64,000 nucleotides of DNA, from the NCBI RefSeq assembly GCF_008122505.1, contig NZ_VSSB01000002.1, forward strand, positions 806,001-870,000. Reading direction: 5' to 3'. Position numbers and translations under genes: made by a program. This document shows positions 17,246 through 26,188 of this stretch, in pieces. The stretch's first letter is position 1. Each line of letters begins with the position of its first letter. This stretch comes from Agromyces mariniharenae. GTDB taxonomy: Bacteria; Actinomycetota; Actinomycetes; Actinomycetales; Microbacteriaceae. A model generated the notes under the pieces. It saw only the letters and a program-made list of their open reading frames with translations. It did not search any database and was not told where the DNA came from.

Positions 17246-17740
17246 TCAGGTGCGCCAGATGTCCAGGGTCTGCGCGGGCGGATGTCCGTCGAGTTCGGCG
17301 AGGATCAGGTGCGACCGCGTGGACACCACGCCCGGCATGTCGTGGATGTCGCGGAGGATCGCCTGGCTGAGCTGCTCGTGGTCGGGCGCGCTCACCGTGA
17401 GCATGATGTCGATGTCGCCCGACACGGCCTGCACCTTCTCGACGAAGGGGAGGGTGGCGAGCTTCGCGGCGATCTGCTCCCACGACACCTCGCCGATGCG
17501 CACGACGACGAGCGCGGAGATGTTCAGGCCGATCGCCTTGCGGTCGATCTGCGCGCCGAAGCCCGTGATCACGCCGCGCTTCTGCAGCTGCTGCACGCGG
17601 TTGTGGGCGGCCGTGCGGGAGATGTGCACGCGCTCCGCGAGCGTGCGGACGGAGAGACGACCGTCCCGGCTGAGCTCCGCGACGATGCGCCGATCGATGC
17701 TGTCGAGCGGCTCGTTCCGGTGCGGTGCTGGCTGGGTCAT
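17246..17740 (-). CDS. bkdR: Lrp/AsnC-family transcriptional regulator
   Basis: A 164-residue regulator with an N-terminal winged helix-turn-helix (LDSIDRRIVAELSRDGRLSVRTLAERVHISRTAAHNRVQ region, ~12-60) and a C-terminal ligand-binding RAM/AsnC domain containing QAVSGDIDIMLTV. Members beside branched-chain dehydrogenase genes (BkdR) respond to branched-chain amino acids or their oxoacids. Here the gene precedes the E1-alpha gene on the same strand, with an inverted repeat in the gap. Its ATG overlaps the stop of the oxygenase gene (ATGA). The symbol is inferred from context. Confidence 0.88.
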   Translation of the reverse strand: MTQPAPHRNEPLDSIDRRIVAELSRDGRLSVRTLAERVHISRTAAHNRVQQLQKRGVITGFGAQIDRKAIGLNISALVVVRIGEVSWEQIAAKLATLPFVEKVQAVSGDIDIMLTVSAPDHEQLSQAILRDIHDMPGVVSTRSHLILAELDGHPPAQTLDIWRT

Positions 17741-18564
17741 CGTCGTCCTCGGTGCTCAAGCCCAGCGTAGCGGCTGCGACGCCTCGTGCGACGGAGGGAT
17801 GCGCGCATCGGGGCGTGCCTCACGGCCCGGGGGAGCAGCGGCCAGACGGCGCCGATGCCGCGGATCCACCCGTTCGCGACGCGCTCCGCGCGCGGCGTCC
17901 AGCGGAAGCCGTAGGCCTCGCGGACGGGCGCCGGCAGGAGCGCTGCAGTGAGGAGCCGGACGGGGGCGAGCAGCGGCGTCGCGCCGACCGGAAAGCCGGC
18001 CTGCCGCGACAGCAGCGCGCGTGCGACCGCCCGGGCCTCATCGCCCACCGCCAGCCGCTCGGCGCGATCGGCCCACCAGGCGTCGAACTCGGCTCGCGTC
18101 TCGGGCCAGCCCTCGCGCGTCGCCTGGAGGCGGTGGCCCACGGCGGCGTACCCGCGCACGATCGCGTCGCCCGTCGCCTCGTCGACCGGACCCCAGAGCC
18201 GTTCCCGCAGCTCGAGCGCCACCGCCGCGAGCGTCGAGGCCACCCAGCGCTGCGCATCCGCGTCGAACGCGCTGTAGGCCGGGCGCCCGTCGCCGGCGGC
18301 GGCGCGCACGGGCACGTGCGCCGCGTTGACCGCCCGCACCGCGGCACGCATCGTCTCCTCGTCGCCGAAGCCGATCGCGTAGATGTAGTCGAGGGTGCCG
18401 AAGAGCCGATCGAGCGGGCGCGTGCGGAAGTCGCTGTGCCGCACCACGCCGTGGGCGATCCGGGGATCGGCCAGCTGCAGGAGGAGGGCGGCGCCACCGC
18501 CGAGCAGCAGCACGCCCTCCGCGCCGTGGCGGCGGAACACCTCGAGCTCGTCCTGGTCGCGCAT
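17737..18564 (-). CDS. MpaB-type oxygenase (DUF2236)
   Basis: A 275-residue protein of the DUF2236 / MpaB / latex-clearing family, typically haem-b oxygenases or related proteins. Family-like segments are LGGGAALLLQLADPRIAHGVV, DPLDRLFGTLDYIYAIGFG-like (here RPLDRLFGTLDYIYAIGFG) and AVNAAHVPVRA with a conserved histidine. No signal peptide. The start at 18564 has CAGACT ending 7 nt upstream and appears leaderless. The stop overlaps the Lrp-type regulator's ATG, so oxygenase, regulator and dehydrogenase genes probably share a transcript. The substrate is unknown. Confidence 0.85.
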   Translation of the reverse strand: MRDQDELEVFRRHGAEGVLLLGGGAALLLQLADPRIAHGVVRHSDFRTRPLDRLFGTLDYIYAIGFGDEETMRAAVRAVNAAHVPVRAAAGDGRPAYSAFDADAQRWVASTLAAVALELRERLWGPVDEATGDAIVRGYAAVGHRLQATREGWPETRAEFDAWWADRAERLAVGDEARAVARALLSRQAGFPVGATPLLAPVRLLTAALLPAPVREAYGFRWTPRAERVANGWIRGIGAVWPLLPRAVRHAPMRASLRRTRRRSRYAGLEHRGRR

Positions 18565-18613
18565 CCGTACCAGTCTGGACTGCGCGGGCGGGCGTCTCGT
18601 ACCGACCGGCCGG

Positions 18614-19750
18614 TCAGTACCAGTTGACCGCTTCGGAATGCGCCCATGCGGCGCACGGCGAGCCGTAGCGGGCGTCGATGTAACCGAGGCCCCAGTTGAT
18701 CTGCGTGGCCGCGTTCGTGCGCCAGTCGGCTCCGGCGCTCGCCATCTTGCTGCCGGGCAGCGACTGGGGGATGCCGTAGGCGCCGCTCGAGGCGTTGTAG
18801 GCGTTCGCGCGCCAGCCCGACTCCCGCGTCCAGAGCAGGTCGAGGCACCGGAACTGGTCCGAGCCCCAGCCGTATGCCGCCATGCGGCTCGCGGCGTACG
18901 CCTTCGCCGCCGCCCGGTCGACGACCACGCCCGGCGGTGGCGGCCCGCTGCTGCCGCCGCCCGACGCCCCGGCCGCTGCGGCGGCGGCAGCCGCGGCCGC
19001 ACGGGCGGCCTGCTCCTGGGCGACCTGCTCGCCGATCCGGTACTGCCGCTCGAGCTCGACCGTGCGGTCGCGCAGGCTCGCGAGCTGGGCGTAGAGCGTA
19101 TCGAGCACGGCCTGCTGCTCGACCACGCGCGCCTCTGCCGCCTCATGCGCCGCCTCCGCCTCTGCGGCGGCCGCCTCGGCCTCCGCGGCGAGTCGCGTCC
19201 GCTCGGACTCCGCGACGTCCGCCTGCTCGCTCAACGCCGCGGCATCCGCTCGCGTGGCCTTCGCCTGTGCGGCGACCCCGCCGTAGAGGTCGGCGAGCTG
19301 CGCGGCGCGGGAGAGCCCCATGAGCAGGTCGGACGCGCTGCCGTCGTCGAAGAAGAGCCGCAGTCCCACGTCCGCGCCGCCCGAGCGGGCGAGCACCGCG
19401 CTCACGCGTCCGAGGCGGGCGGCGGATGCCTCGGCCTCGGCCGTGGCGGCGTCGGCCGCCGCGCGCAGGGTCGTCGCCCGCGTCTCCGCGGCGGCGCGCG
19501 CCGACTCGGCTGCAGCGGATGCCGCGGCGGCCTCGACGGCGGCGTCGCCGAGGCGCCCGGCCTCGGCCTCGAGCTCGTCGACGAACGCGGTGATCCGCGT
19601 CGCCTCGGCCTCGCGGGTCGTCACGTCGGCCTTCGCGGCCTGGACCTCGTCCCAGGTCGGATAGTCCTCGGCGGCGGCCGGCACGGTGGGCAGGGCGAGC
19701 ATGGCGAGCACCACCGCGATGCCCGCGACCGCCTTCCCTCCGATTCGCAC
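18614..19750 (-). CDS. Secreted coiled-coil protein with lytic-transglycosylase-like domain
   Basis: A 378-residue exported protein. It starts at GTG 19750 after a strong GGAGGGGG site, with a signal peptide (IAVVLAMLALPTVPAAAE). A long Ala/Glu-rich coiled coil fills about residues 35-260, followed by a Gly/Ser/Pro linker. The C-terminal domain (~280-378) contains LDLLWTRESGWRANAYN, SGAYGIPQSLPGSKM and NWGLGYIDARYG, a lysozyme-like fold with the Glu of TRESGW as probable catalytic acid. The layout recalls peptidoglycan hydrolases of the Rpf/SLT kind. It is divergent from the GH3 lipoprotein gene. Confidence 0.88.
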   Translation of the reverse strand: MRIGGKAVAGIAVVLAMLALPTVPAAAEDYPTWDEVQAAKADVTTREAEATRITAFVDELEAEAGRLGDAAVEAAAASAAAESARAAAETRATTLRAAADAATAEAEASAARLGRVSAVLARSGGADVGLRLFFDDGSASDLLMGLSRAAQLADLYGGVAAQAKATRADAAALSEQADVAESERTRLAAEAEAAAAEAEAAHEAAEARVVEQQAVLDTLYAQLASLRDRTVELERQYRIGEQVAQEQAARAAAAAAAAAAGASGGGSSGPPPPGVVVDRAAAKAYAASRMAAYGWGSDQFRCLDLLWTRESGWRANAYNASSGAYGIPQSLPGSKMASAGADWRTNAATQINWGLGYIDARYGSPCAAWAHSEAVNWY

Positions 19751-19829
19751 AGGACCCCCTCCGAGCCCCGCGAGTCTACCCACGAGCCCGCTCGGCGGAC
19801 GTTCGGACACGCAGCGTACACTCGGGCCG

Positions 19830-21008
19830 GTGCGAACGACGAGAACGACGATCCTGCCGCTGCTGGCCGTGGCCGTGCTCGCCGGTACCGCCGCCTGCGT
19901 CGCCCCCGCCCCCGCCGCGCGGACACCGGAGACGGCCGCGCCGTCGCGGTCCGTCGATCCCGTCGGCGACTGGGTCGACGAGCGGATGTCGCAGCTGACC
20001 ACCGAGCAGAAGGCGGCCGCGCTGCTCATGCTGCACGCCCCGGGCGTCGATCCCGCGCCGCTGCGCGCCTACGTCGACAAGGGCGTGTCGGGGCTCATCC
20101 TCATGGGCGACAACATGCCAGCAACCCCGCCCGAGCTGGCCGCGCTGACGGCGTCGGTGCAGGCCGATCCCGAGGCGCCCGCGCTCATCGGGATCGACGA
20201 GGAGGGCGGCGAGGTGCAGCGACTGCCCTGGGACGGCCAGCCCGGCGCGGACGTGCTCCGCAACGAGCCGCCCGCGGCATCCGAGGACGCGTTCGCCGCC
20301 CGCGCCACGGCCCTCGCCGATGCGGGCGTCTCGGTGAACTTCGGGATCGTCGCCGACGTCACGCCCGACCCCGAGTCGTTCATCGCGGGTCGCATCCTCG
20401 GGACCGACCCGAGGGCTGCCGCCGATCGCGTGGCCGCGGCCGTGACGGGTGAGCGTCACGTCGTGGAGAGCACGCTCAAGCACTTCCCGGGCCATGGCGC
20501 CGCTCCCGGCGACTCGCACACGAGCATCCCGACCGCGCCGCTCACGATGGACGAGTGGCGCGCCGGACCGGCCGTCCCGTTCGAGGCGGGCATCGACGCC
20601 GGCGCCGAGCTCGTGATGACGGGTCACCTGGCGTACCCGGCGATCGACCAGGCGCCGGCGTCGCTCTCGCCGGAGTGGCACCGGATCCTGCGCGACGAGC
20701 TGGGCTTCGACGGCGTCGTCGTGAGCGACGACATGCTCATGCTCCAGCGCAACGACCTGCCCGAGTACGCCGATCCGGGCGAGAACGCCGTGCGCGCGGT
20801 CGCCGCGGGATGCGACCTGCTCCTCTACGTCCTGCCCGCCGATCCGGCGGAGGTCGGCGTCTCGGTCGACGGCCTCGTCGGGTCGCTCACGGGCGCGGTC
20901 GAGTCGGGCCGCCTCAGTGAAGAGCGCCTCGATGACGCGGTCGAGCGGGTGCTCACGCTCCGTCGCACGATCGCCGTCGAGGAGGCGGATTCCGGATCCG
21001 GGGAATAG
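19830..21008 (+). CDS. Glycoside hydrolase family 3 lipoprotein (beta-N-acetylhexosaminidase-like)
   Basis: A 392-residue protein with an N-terminal export signal and possible lipidation site (LLAVAVLAGTAAC, Cys-23; Thr at -3 is atypical). The GH3 barrel has GIDEEGGEVQRL (121-132), KHFPGHG (217-223), a motif of NagZ-like enzymes, and VVVSDDM. NagZ-type enzymes release GlcNAc from peptidoglycan fragments; here the enzyme would act outside the membrane. The GTG start has TACACT ending 7 nt upstream, so the message looks leaderless. The divergent neighbour is also a cell-wall hydrolase. Confidence 0.9.
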   Translation: MRTTRTTILPLLAVAVLAGTAACVAPAPAARTPETAAPSRSVDPVGDWVDERMSQLTTEQKAAALLMLHAPGVDPAPLRAYVDKGVSGLILMGDNMPATPPELAALTASVQADPEAPALIGIDEEGGEVQRLPWDGQPGADVLRNEPPAASEDAFAARATALADAGVSVNFGIVADVTPDPESFIAGRILGTDPRAAADRVAAAVTGERHVVESTLKHFPGHGAAPGDSHTSIPTAPLTMDEWRAGPAVPFEAGIDAGAELVMTGHLAYPAIDQAPASLSPEWHRILRDELGFDGVVVSDDMLMLQRNDLPEYADPGENAVRAVAAGCDLLLYVLPADPAEVGVSVDGLVGSLTGAVESGRLSEERLDDAVERVLTLRRTIAVEEADSGSGE

Positions 21009-21083
21009 ACGCGACATATCAATGCGTTCGTATCGAGTGTGGCCGATCCGGCCGCACGAACCGAACACGGAGAACAACGCACT

Positions 21084-21644
21084 ATGACGAGCACCGCCAC
21101 GATCGAGATCCCCGGCTACCGAGTGGGCACCTGGAAGGTCGACACCGCGCACAGCGAGGTCGGCTTCAGCATCCGCCACCTCATGATCAGCAAGGTGAAG
21201 GGCAAGTTCGAGCGCTTCGACGCCACCTTCGTCACGGCCGAGAACCCCCTCGACTCCCAGGTGACCGCGTCCGCCGAGGTCGCGTCGATCACGACGAACG
21301 AGCCGAACCGCGACGCGCACCTGCGCACCGGCGACTTCTTCGAGGCGGAGACCCACCCGACGATCGACTTCGTGTCGACCGGCGTGCGCGTCGAGGGCGG
21401 CGACTTCAAGGTGGACGGCGACCTCACCATGCGCGGCATCACCAAGCCCGTCACCTTCGACTTCGACTTCGGCGGCTTCGGCGGCGACCCCTACGGCAAC
21501 TACAAGGGCGGCGCCACCGCGAAGGCCGTCGTGAACCGCGAGGACTTCGGCCTCACCTACAACGCGGCGCTCGAGACCGGCGGCGTGCTCCTCGGCGACC
21601 AGGTCACCATCACGCTCGAGCTCCAGGCTGCACTCGAGCAGTAG
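21084..21644 (+). CDS. YceI family protein
   Basis: A 186-residue lipocalin-like protein of the YceI family, whose members bind long isoprenoid or amide lipids. YRVGTWKVDTAHSEVGFSIRHLMISKVKGKF, the DAHLRTGDFFEAETHPTIDF segment and LTMRGITKPVTFDFDF are the family hallmarks. No signal peptide, as in most actinobacterial members, so it is cytoplasmic. The 75-bp upstream gap holds an A/T-richer patch (ACATATCAATGCGTTCGTATCG, 21014-21035) that may be its promoter, and a GGCCG/CGGCC hairpin. Confidence 0.92.
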   Translation: MTSTATIEIPGYRVGTWKVDTAHSEVGFSIRHLMISKVKGKFERFDATFVTAENPLDSQVTASAEVASITTNEPNRDAHLRTGDFFEAETHPTIDFVSTGVRVEGGDFKVDGDLTMRGITKPVTFDFDFGGFGGDPYGNYKGGATAKAVVNREDFGLTYNAALETGGVLLGDQVTITLELQAALEQ

Positions 21645-21721
21645 TCCGACGCGTGCGAACGGGCGGTGCCGGCACTCGGCGCCGCCCGTTCGGCGTTCGG
21701 GGGAGTGCGGGACCGACCGGG

Positions 21722-22819
21722 TCAGGCCGTCGTGACCGCGTCGAGACGCTCGCCGGTGAAGCGCGCCCACCTCGCGAGGGCCGAGCGATATCGCGCGGGC
21801 TCGAGGTCGCCGTCGAAGCCGTGCAGGGCAACGGATGCCCCGCCTCGCGCCCGCGCGACCTTCCACAGCCCCTCGACCGCACCGCCGGCGACGAGGATCG
21901 GCTGGAACACGCCGTTGCCGCCCGGCACCACGCGGCCGGCGTGGAGCGGCTCGCAGACCGGCGCGCGGTCGCGGTAGCCGAGGAAGTACTCGTCGAACGC
22001 GGCGAGCGCGTGTCGACCGGCCGCCCGCGGCGCCGCGGCGTCGGGATCGGCCGCCCAGCCGGCGTCGGCGACCACGACCCGCTCGGCGTCGAACGCGACG
22101 ACTGCGTCGCCCGCGGCCGCGAGGGCCGTTCGCGCATCGCCGAGCGTCAGCCCGGCCCACCACGCGAAGTCCTGCACCGTGACAGGGCCGTGCCCGGCGA
22201 CGTACGACGTGAACAGGCCCGCGAGGATCTCGTCGCGCTCGGGCAGGGCGCCCTGCTGCGGCGCCCAGTCGTCGAGCAGGACGAAGCGCTGGGTGCGGCC
22301 ATCGACGGGTCCGCAGCAGATCACGGCCTCGAGCGCGAGCCACCAGATCAGGTGGTAGCCGCGCTGACCGGCGGTCGAGATGCCGGCGTCCTCCCATGCG
22401 GCGGTCAGCTGCTCGCGGGACATCGCACCGTCGGCGAGGACGCGCTCGGCCACCGCGCGAGCCCGCAGGTAGGTCTCGTCGTCGAGCTCGAGCGTGCGGT
22501 GCGTCAGCGCCGCCCGTCGCAGCTCGCGGGGCCCGGTGATCCACAGGATCGGTCGGAGCTGCTCGGTGGGGAGGATGTGCAGCGTGCCCCGCATCGGCCA
22601 GGAGCGCACCACGTCGCGCGACTCGAGCGCCGCGTCGACGTCGGCGGCGACGGAGCCCGGGACCCGTGCGCCGAGCACCCACTTCGCCGCGACGAAGTCC
22701 TGCGCCTGTACGGCGCCCAGGCGCCGCACGGCATCGGTGATCGACGGCAGCCCGTCGCGGAGTCCGTGCGCGGCGAGGCGGGCCGCCCGCAGGCGGGCCG
22801 TGCTGGCGGGCTTCGGCAT
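21722..22819 (-). CDS. Winged helix DNA-binding domain-containing protein (HTH_42 / AlkX-like)
   Basis: A 365-residue protein with the pattern of the PF06224 family: an N-terminal RLxAHGL-type segment, AVRRLGAVQAQDFVAAKWVLGAR, RSWPMRGTLHILP and a C-terminal FDEYFLGYRDR. Some relatives (YcaQ, AlkX/AZL) are DNA glycosylases acting on alkylated bases or interstrand crosslinks. Whether this one is catalytic is not clear from sequence. ATG at 22819 has CAGACT ending 6 nt upstream and looks leaderless. Divergent from the ABC-F gene. Confidence 0.85.
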   Translation of the reverse strand: MPKPASTARLRAARLAAHGLRDGLPSITDAVRRLGAVQAQDFVAAKWVLGARVPGSVAADVDAALESRDVVRSWPMRGTLHILPTEQLRPILWITGPRELRRAALTHRTLELDDETYLRARAVAERVLADGAMSREQLTAAWEDAGISTAGQRGYHLIWWLALEAVICCGPVDGRTQRFVLLDDWAPQQGALPERDEILAGLFTSYVAGHGPVTVQDFAWWAGLTLGDARTALAAAGDAVVAFDAERVVVADAGWAADPDAAAPRAAGRHALAAFDEYFLGYRDRAPVCEPLHAGRVVPGGNGVFQPILVAGGAVEGLWKVARARGGASVALHGFDGDLEPARYRSALARWARFTGERLDAVTTA

Positions 22820-22994
22820 GCCTCGAGTCTGGCGGATGCCGGCGACATCCGCTCGGCTGGTCGTCCGCCCGCCCGCCGACCGTCGGGGCGCGCTACCGAT
22901 CGGCTTGGGGCGGCCACCCATGCCATCCGCGATAGACTGGGCGGCTGTGCCGCTCGGCACGTCGCCCACCACCCGTTCCGCCCGGAGGATCCCC

Positions 22995-24593
22995 GTGCTC
23001 GCCGTCCATGATCTCGAGATCCGCATCGGCGCGCGCGTGCTCATGGAGCACGTGGACTTCCGCGTGTCCTCGGGCGACAAGGTCGGCCTCGTCGGCCGCA
23101 ACGGCGCCGGCAAGACCACGCTCACGAAGACGCTCGCGGGCGAGACCCTGCCGACCGGCGGGCGCATCGACCGCTCGGGCGAGATCGGCTACCTGCCGCA
23201 GGATCCGCGTTCGGGCGATCCCGACATGCTCGCGCGGACACGCATCCTCGACGCGCGCGGGCTCGGCTCCCTCGTGCTCGGCATGCACGAGGCATCCGTG
23301 CAGATGGGCAGCGACGACCCGGCGGTCGCCGAGCGCGCGATGAAGAAGTACGGCAACCTCACCGACCGCTTCACGGCACTCGGGGGCTACGCCGCCGAGG
23401 CCGAGGCCGCGTCGATCGCGTCGAACCTCAACCTGCCCGACCGCATCCTCGATCAGCCGCTGAAGACCCTGTCGGGCGGACAGCGCCGCCGCATCGAGCT
23501 CGCCCGGATCCTCTTCTCGGACGCCGAGACGATGATCCTCGACGAGCCCACGAACCACCTCGACGCCGACTCGGTCGTCTGGCTCCGCGAGTTCCTGAAG
23601 GGCTACAAGGGCGGCGTCATCGTGATCAGCCACGATGTCGAGCTCGTCGGCGAGGTCGTGAACCGGGTGTTCTACCTCGACGCGAACCGCTCGGTCATCG
23701 ACATCTACAACATGGGCTGGAAGCACTACCTGCGCCAGCGCGCGGCCGACGAGGAGCGCCGCAAGAAGGAGCGCGCCAACGCCGAGAAGAAGGCCGGCGT
23801 GCTGCAGATGCAGGCGGCGAAGTTCGGCGCGAAGGCCTCCAAGGCGGCCGCGGCGCACCAGATGGTGGCGCGCGCCGAGAAGCTCCTCGCCGGGCTCGAG
23901 GAGGTGCGCTCGGTCGACCGCGTGGCAAAGCTCCGCTTCCCGACGCCGGCGCCCTGCGGTCGCACGCCGCTCACCGCGAGCGACCTCTCGAAGAGCTACG
24001 GCTCGCTGGAGATCTTCACCGCGGTCGACCTCGCGATCGACCGCGGCTCGAAGGTCGTCATCATCGGGCTCAACGGCGCGGGCAAGACGACCCTGCTCCG
24101 CATCCTCGCCGGCGTCGACGACCCCGACACGGGCGTCATCGAGCCCGGACACGGCCTGCGTGTCGGCTACTACGCGCAGGAGCACGAGACGCTCGACGTG
24201 AAGCGCACCGTGCTGCAGAACATGGTCAGCGCGTCGCCGAACCTCACCGAGACCGAGGCGCGCAAGGTGCTGGGCTCCTTCCTCTTCACGGGCGACGACG
24301 TGCACAAGCCCGCCGGCGTGCTCTCGGGCGGCGAGAAGACCCGCCTGGCGCTCGCGATGATCGTCGTGTCGGGTGCGAACGTGCTGCTGCTGGACGAGCC
24401 GACGAACAACCTCGACCCCGCGAGCCGCGAGGAGATCCTCGACGCGCTCGCGCACTACGAGGGCTCGGTCGTGCTCGTCAGCCACGACCCCGGCGCGGTG
24501 GAGGCGCTCAACCCCGAGCGCGTGCTCATCATGCCCGACGGCACCGAGGACCACTGGTCGCGGGAGTACCAGGAGCTCATCGAGCTGGCGTGA
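22995..24593 (+). CDS. ABC-F family ATPase
   Basis: A 532-residue soluble protein with two ABC ATPase domains and no membrane segments, the layout of ABC-F translation factors that act in the ribosomal E site. Walker A motifs are GRNGAGKTT and GLNGAGKTT, signatures are LSGGQRRR and LSGGEKTR, and Walker B regions are MILDEPTNHLD and LLLDEPTNNLD. The inter-domain linker (~245-300) is rich in Lys, Ala and Glu. GTG 22995 follows GGAGGAT; an upstream GTG at 22947 is also in frame. TAGACT at 22933-22938 is the likely -10. Factor identity (EttA-, Uup- or resistance-like) was not resolved. Confidence 0.93.
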   Translation: MLAVHDLEIRIGARVLMEHVDFRVSSGDKVGLVGRNGAGKTTLTKTLAGETLPTGGRIDRSGEIGYLPQDPRSGDPDMLARTRILDARGLGSLVLGMHEASVQMGSDDPAVAERAMKKYGNLTDRFTALGGYAAEAEAASIASNLNLPDRILDQPLKTLSGGQRRRIELARILFSDAETMILDEPTNHLDADSVVWLREFLKGYKGGVIVISHDVELVGEVVNRVFYLDANRSVIDIYNMGWKHYLRQRAADEERRKKERANAEKKAGVLQMQAAKFGAKASKAAAAHQMVARAEKLLAGLEEVRSVDRVAKLRFPTPAPCGRTPLTASDLSKSYGSLEIFTAVDLAIDRGSKVVIIGLNGAGKTTLLRILAGVDDPDTGVIEPGHGLRVGYYAQEHETLDVKRTVLQNMVSASPNLTETEARKVLGSFLFTGDDVHKPAGVLSGGEKTRLALAMIVVSGANVLLLDEPTNNLDPASREEILDALAHYEGSVVLVSHDPGAVEALNPERVLIMPDGTEDHWSREYQELIELA

Positions 24594-24633
24594 GGTCAGC
24601 GCGGCGCGGATCGACGCGCTTCCTCACGCTTCA

Positions 24634-25515
24634 TCACCGCCGGTCGAGCACCTCGTCCTCGAGGTCGGCGTCGGCGTCCTTCCGCTCGCGCTTGGGCCGT
24701 CGCGGCGCCCGCACCGGGGTGCCCGATGCCGGCTCGCCGGGCGCCCTCGCGGCATCCGTCGTCGTACCCGAGGCGGCGGATGCCTCGGCGAGCCCCTTGC
24801 GCTCCTGGTTCGCCGCCCACGCCAGCCCGGCGAACCCGAGCAGCGCGAACACGAACCACTGCAGCGCATAGGAGAGGTGCGGGCCCTCGTCGCGCACCGG
24901 ACGCGCGGCCGCGAGGGGCGGCTCGGCGGCGTCCTCGCCGCGCTGCACGAGCAGGCCGTACGCGCCCGTGTAGGTCTCGCCACCGACGCGCTCCGCGAGC
25001 TCGTCGAGGTCGATCGTGGCGAGCTCGTTCCCCGTCGACGTGCGCCCGGCGATCCGGCCCTCGCCGGCCTTCAGGCGCGCCTCGACGTCGACGCTCCCGG
25101 TCGGCGGCGCCGCGTACTCGCTCGGCCGGCCGTCGGAGTCCTGGGCGATCCAGCCCCGGTTCACCATGAACACGGCGCCGTCGTCGAGGCGGAACGGCGT
25201 GATCACCTCGAAGCCCGAGCTGCCCTCGAACGGGCGGTTGCGCACCACGACCTCCTCGGCGGCGAGGAACTCGCCCGAGAGGGCGACGACCTGCCAGCGC
25301 TGGTCCGCGTCGAATCCGGCAGGATCGGGCAGGGCCTCGGCCACCGGGACCGCCTCGGCGTCGTAGTTGGCGTCGATCCGGGCGACCTCGGCGAGCGCCT
25401 CGGCCCGGCGGTTGAGCTGCCACGCGCCGAGCGCGCTGCACGCGATCGCGAACACGATCACGAGCGCCAGGTAGCCCGCCCACCGCGACGACCTGAGGAA
25501 CGTCCATTCGCTCAC
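24634..25515 (-). CDS. SURF1 family cytochrome oxidase assembly protein
   Basis: A 293-residue membrane protein with the SURF1 layout: an N-terminal transmembrane helix (YLALVIVFAIACSALGAWQLNRR), a long extracytoplasmic domain with FEVITPFRLDDGAVFMVNRGWI, and a C-terminal helix (LSYALQWFVFALLGFAGLAW). A charged low-complexity tail follows. SURF1 proteins aid haem a insertion into cytochrome oxidase. The start is GTG 25515, overlapping the stop of the upstream small gene (GTGA). Three leftward genes form one coupled unit. Confidence 0.92.
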   Translation of the reverse strand: MSEWTFLRSSRWAGYLALVIVFAIACSALGAWQLNRRAEALAEVARIDANYDAEAVPVAEALPDPAGFDADQRWQVVALSGEFLAAEEVVVRNRPFEGSSGFEVITPFRLDDGAVFMVNRGWIAQDSDGRPSEYAAPPTGSVDVEARLKAGEGRIAGRTSTGNELATIDLDELAERVGGETYTGAYGLLVQRGEDAAEPPLAAARPVRDEGPHLSYALQWFVFALLGFAGLAWAANQERKGLAEASAASGTTTDAARAPGEPASGTPVRAPRRPKRERKDADADLEDEVLDRR

Positions 25516-25757
25516 GGCTCGGTCCCCGCTGCGGCATCCGTCACCGGGTCGAAGGCCGCGACCCGCACTGGGAAGGACCGCGCCTCGAGGAACCCGCGGA
25601 GGTACTCCACGTGCTCGTCGCACGCGAGCCAGGTCTTCCACCGGTCGCCGGTGTGGATACGCGGGTTCTGCCAGTCGATGCGCCAGGTCGCGGGCTCACG
25701 GCACGCGGCGCGCGAGCAGACGTCCTGGGCGGGTTCCGCCCCGATGCCGCCGATCAC
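25512..25757 (-). CDS. Small zinc-ribbon-like protein
   Basis: An 81-residue protein of unknown function. Cys-14, Cys-19, Cys-46 and His-49 (CSRAAC ... CDEH) are spaced like a metal-binding knuckle pair, with tryptophans between (WRIDWQNPR, WKTW). Starts at GTG 25757, overlapping the DUF3099 gene stop, and ends overlapping the SURF1 start. Being coupled between a membrane protein and a cytochrome-oxidase assembly factor suggests a membrane or metal-related role, but that is inference. Confidence 0.75.
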   Translation of the reverse strand: MIGGIGAEPAQDVCSRAACREPATWRIDWQNPRIHTGDRWKTWLACDEHVEYLRGFLEARSFPVRVAAFDPVTDAAAGTEP

Positions 25758-26188
25758 GCGGCACCGCGCTCGTCGCCGTCGCGATCGGATGCCGCCGGCC
25801 CCGCGTCGTCTGCCGGCGTCGGGTCGGCCTCGGGTTCGGCCGCGTCGGGTGCCGGCGCGTCGGCAGCAGGCGAACCCCACGGGCCCGCCTCGGCTGCCCC
25901 GTCCTCCGGGCGGGCGTCGCCGTCGGGCGGCGTCCCGACCGGGACGATGCTGCCGGGCCGCAGCACCTCGTCGTTGCGCGATGGACCGCTCACGTTGGCG
26001 AGCACGACCGCGACGTAGGGGAGGAACACCGCACCGGCGGCGAACACGACGAGCCACCACCCCTGCGCGAACAGCATGCAGAAGATGCACGCGACGCGGA
26101 TGGACATCGCGATCGTGTACTTGATCATGCGCGAGCGCCGCTCCGCTTCGGGCGAGGGCGGCAGCGTGGTGATCGACTGCTGCTTCAT
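25754..26188 (-). CDS. DUF3099 domain-containing membrane protein
   Basis: A 144-residue protein. LPPSPEAERRSRMIKYTIAMSIRVACIFCMLFAQGWW and the following VFAAGAVFLPYVAVVLAN segment form the two-helix DUF3099 core, and the remainder is a Pro/Ala/Asp/Glu-rich cytoplasmic tail. Start taken at ATG 26188. An in-frame TTG at 26230 is possible but falls inside a -10-like hexamer. A 12-codon leader frame ends exactly over this ATG (ATGA). First gene of the unit leading to SURF1. Confidence 0.8.
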   Translation of the reverse strand: MKQQSITTLPPSPEAERRSRMIKYTIAMSIRVACIFCMLFAQGWWLVVFAAGAVFLPYVAVVLANVSGPSRNDEVLRPGSIVPVGTPPDGDARPEDGAAEAGPWGSPAADAPAPDAAEPEADPTPADDAGPAASDRDGDERGAA

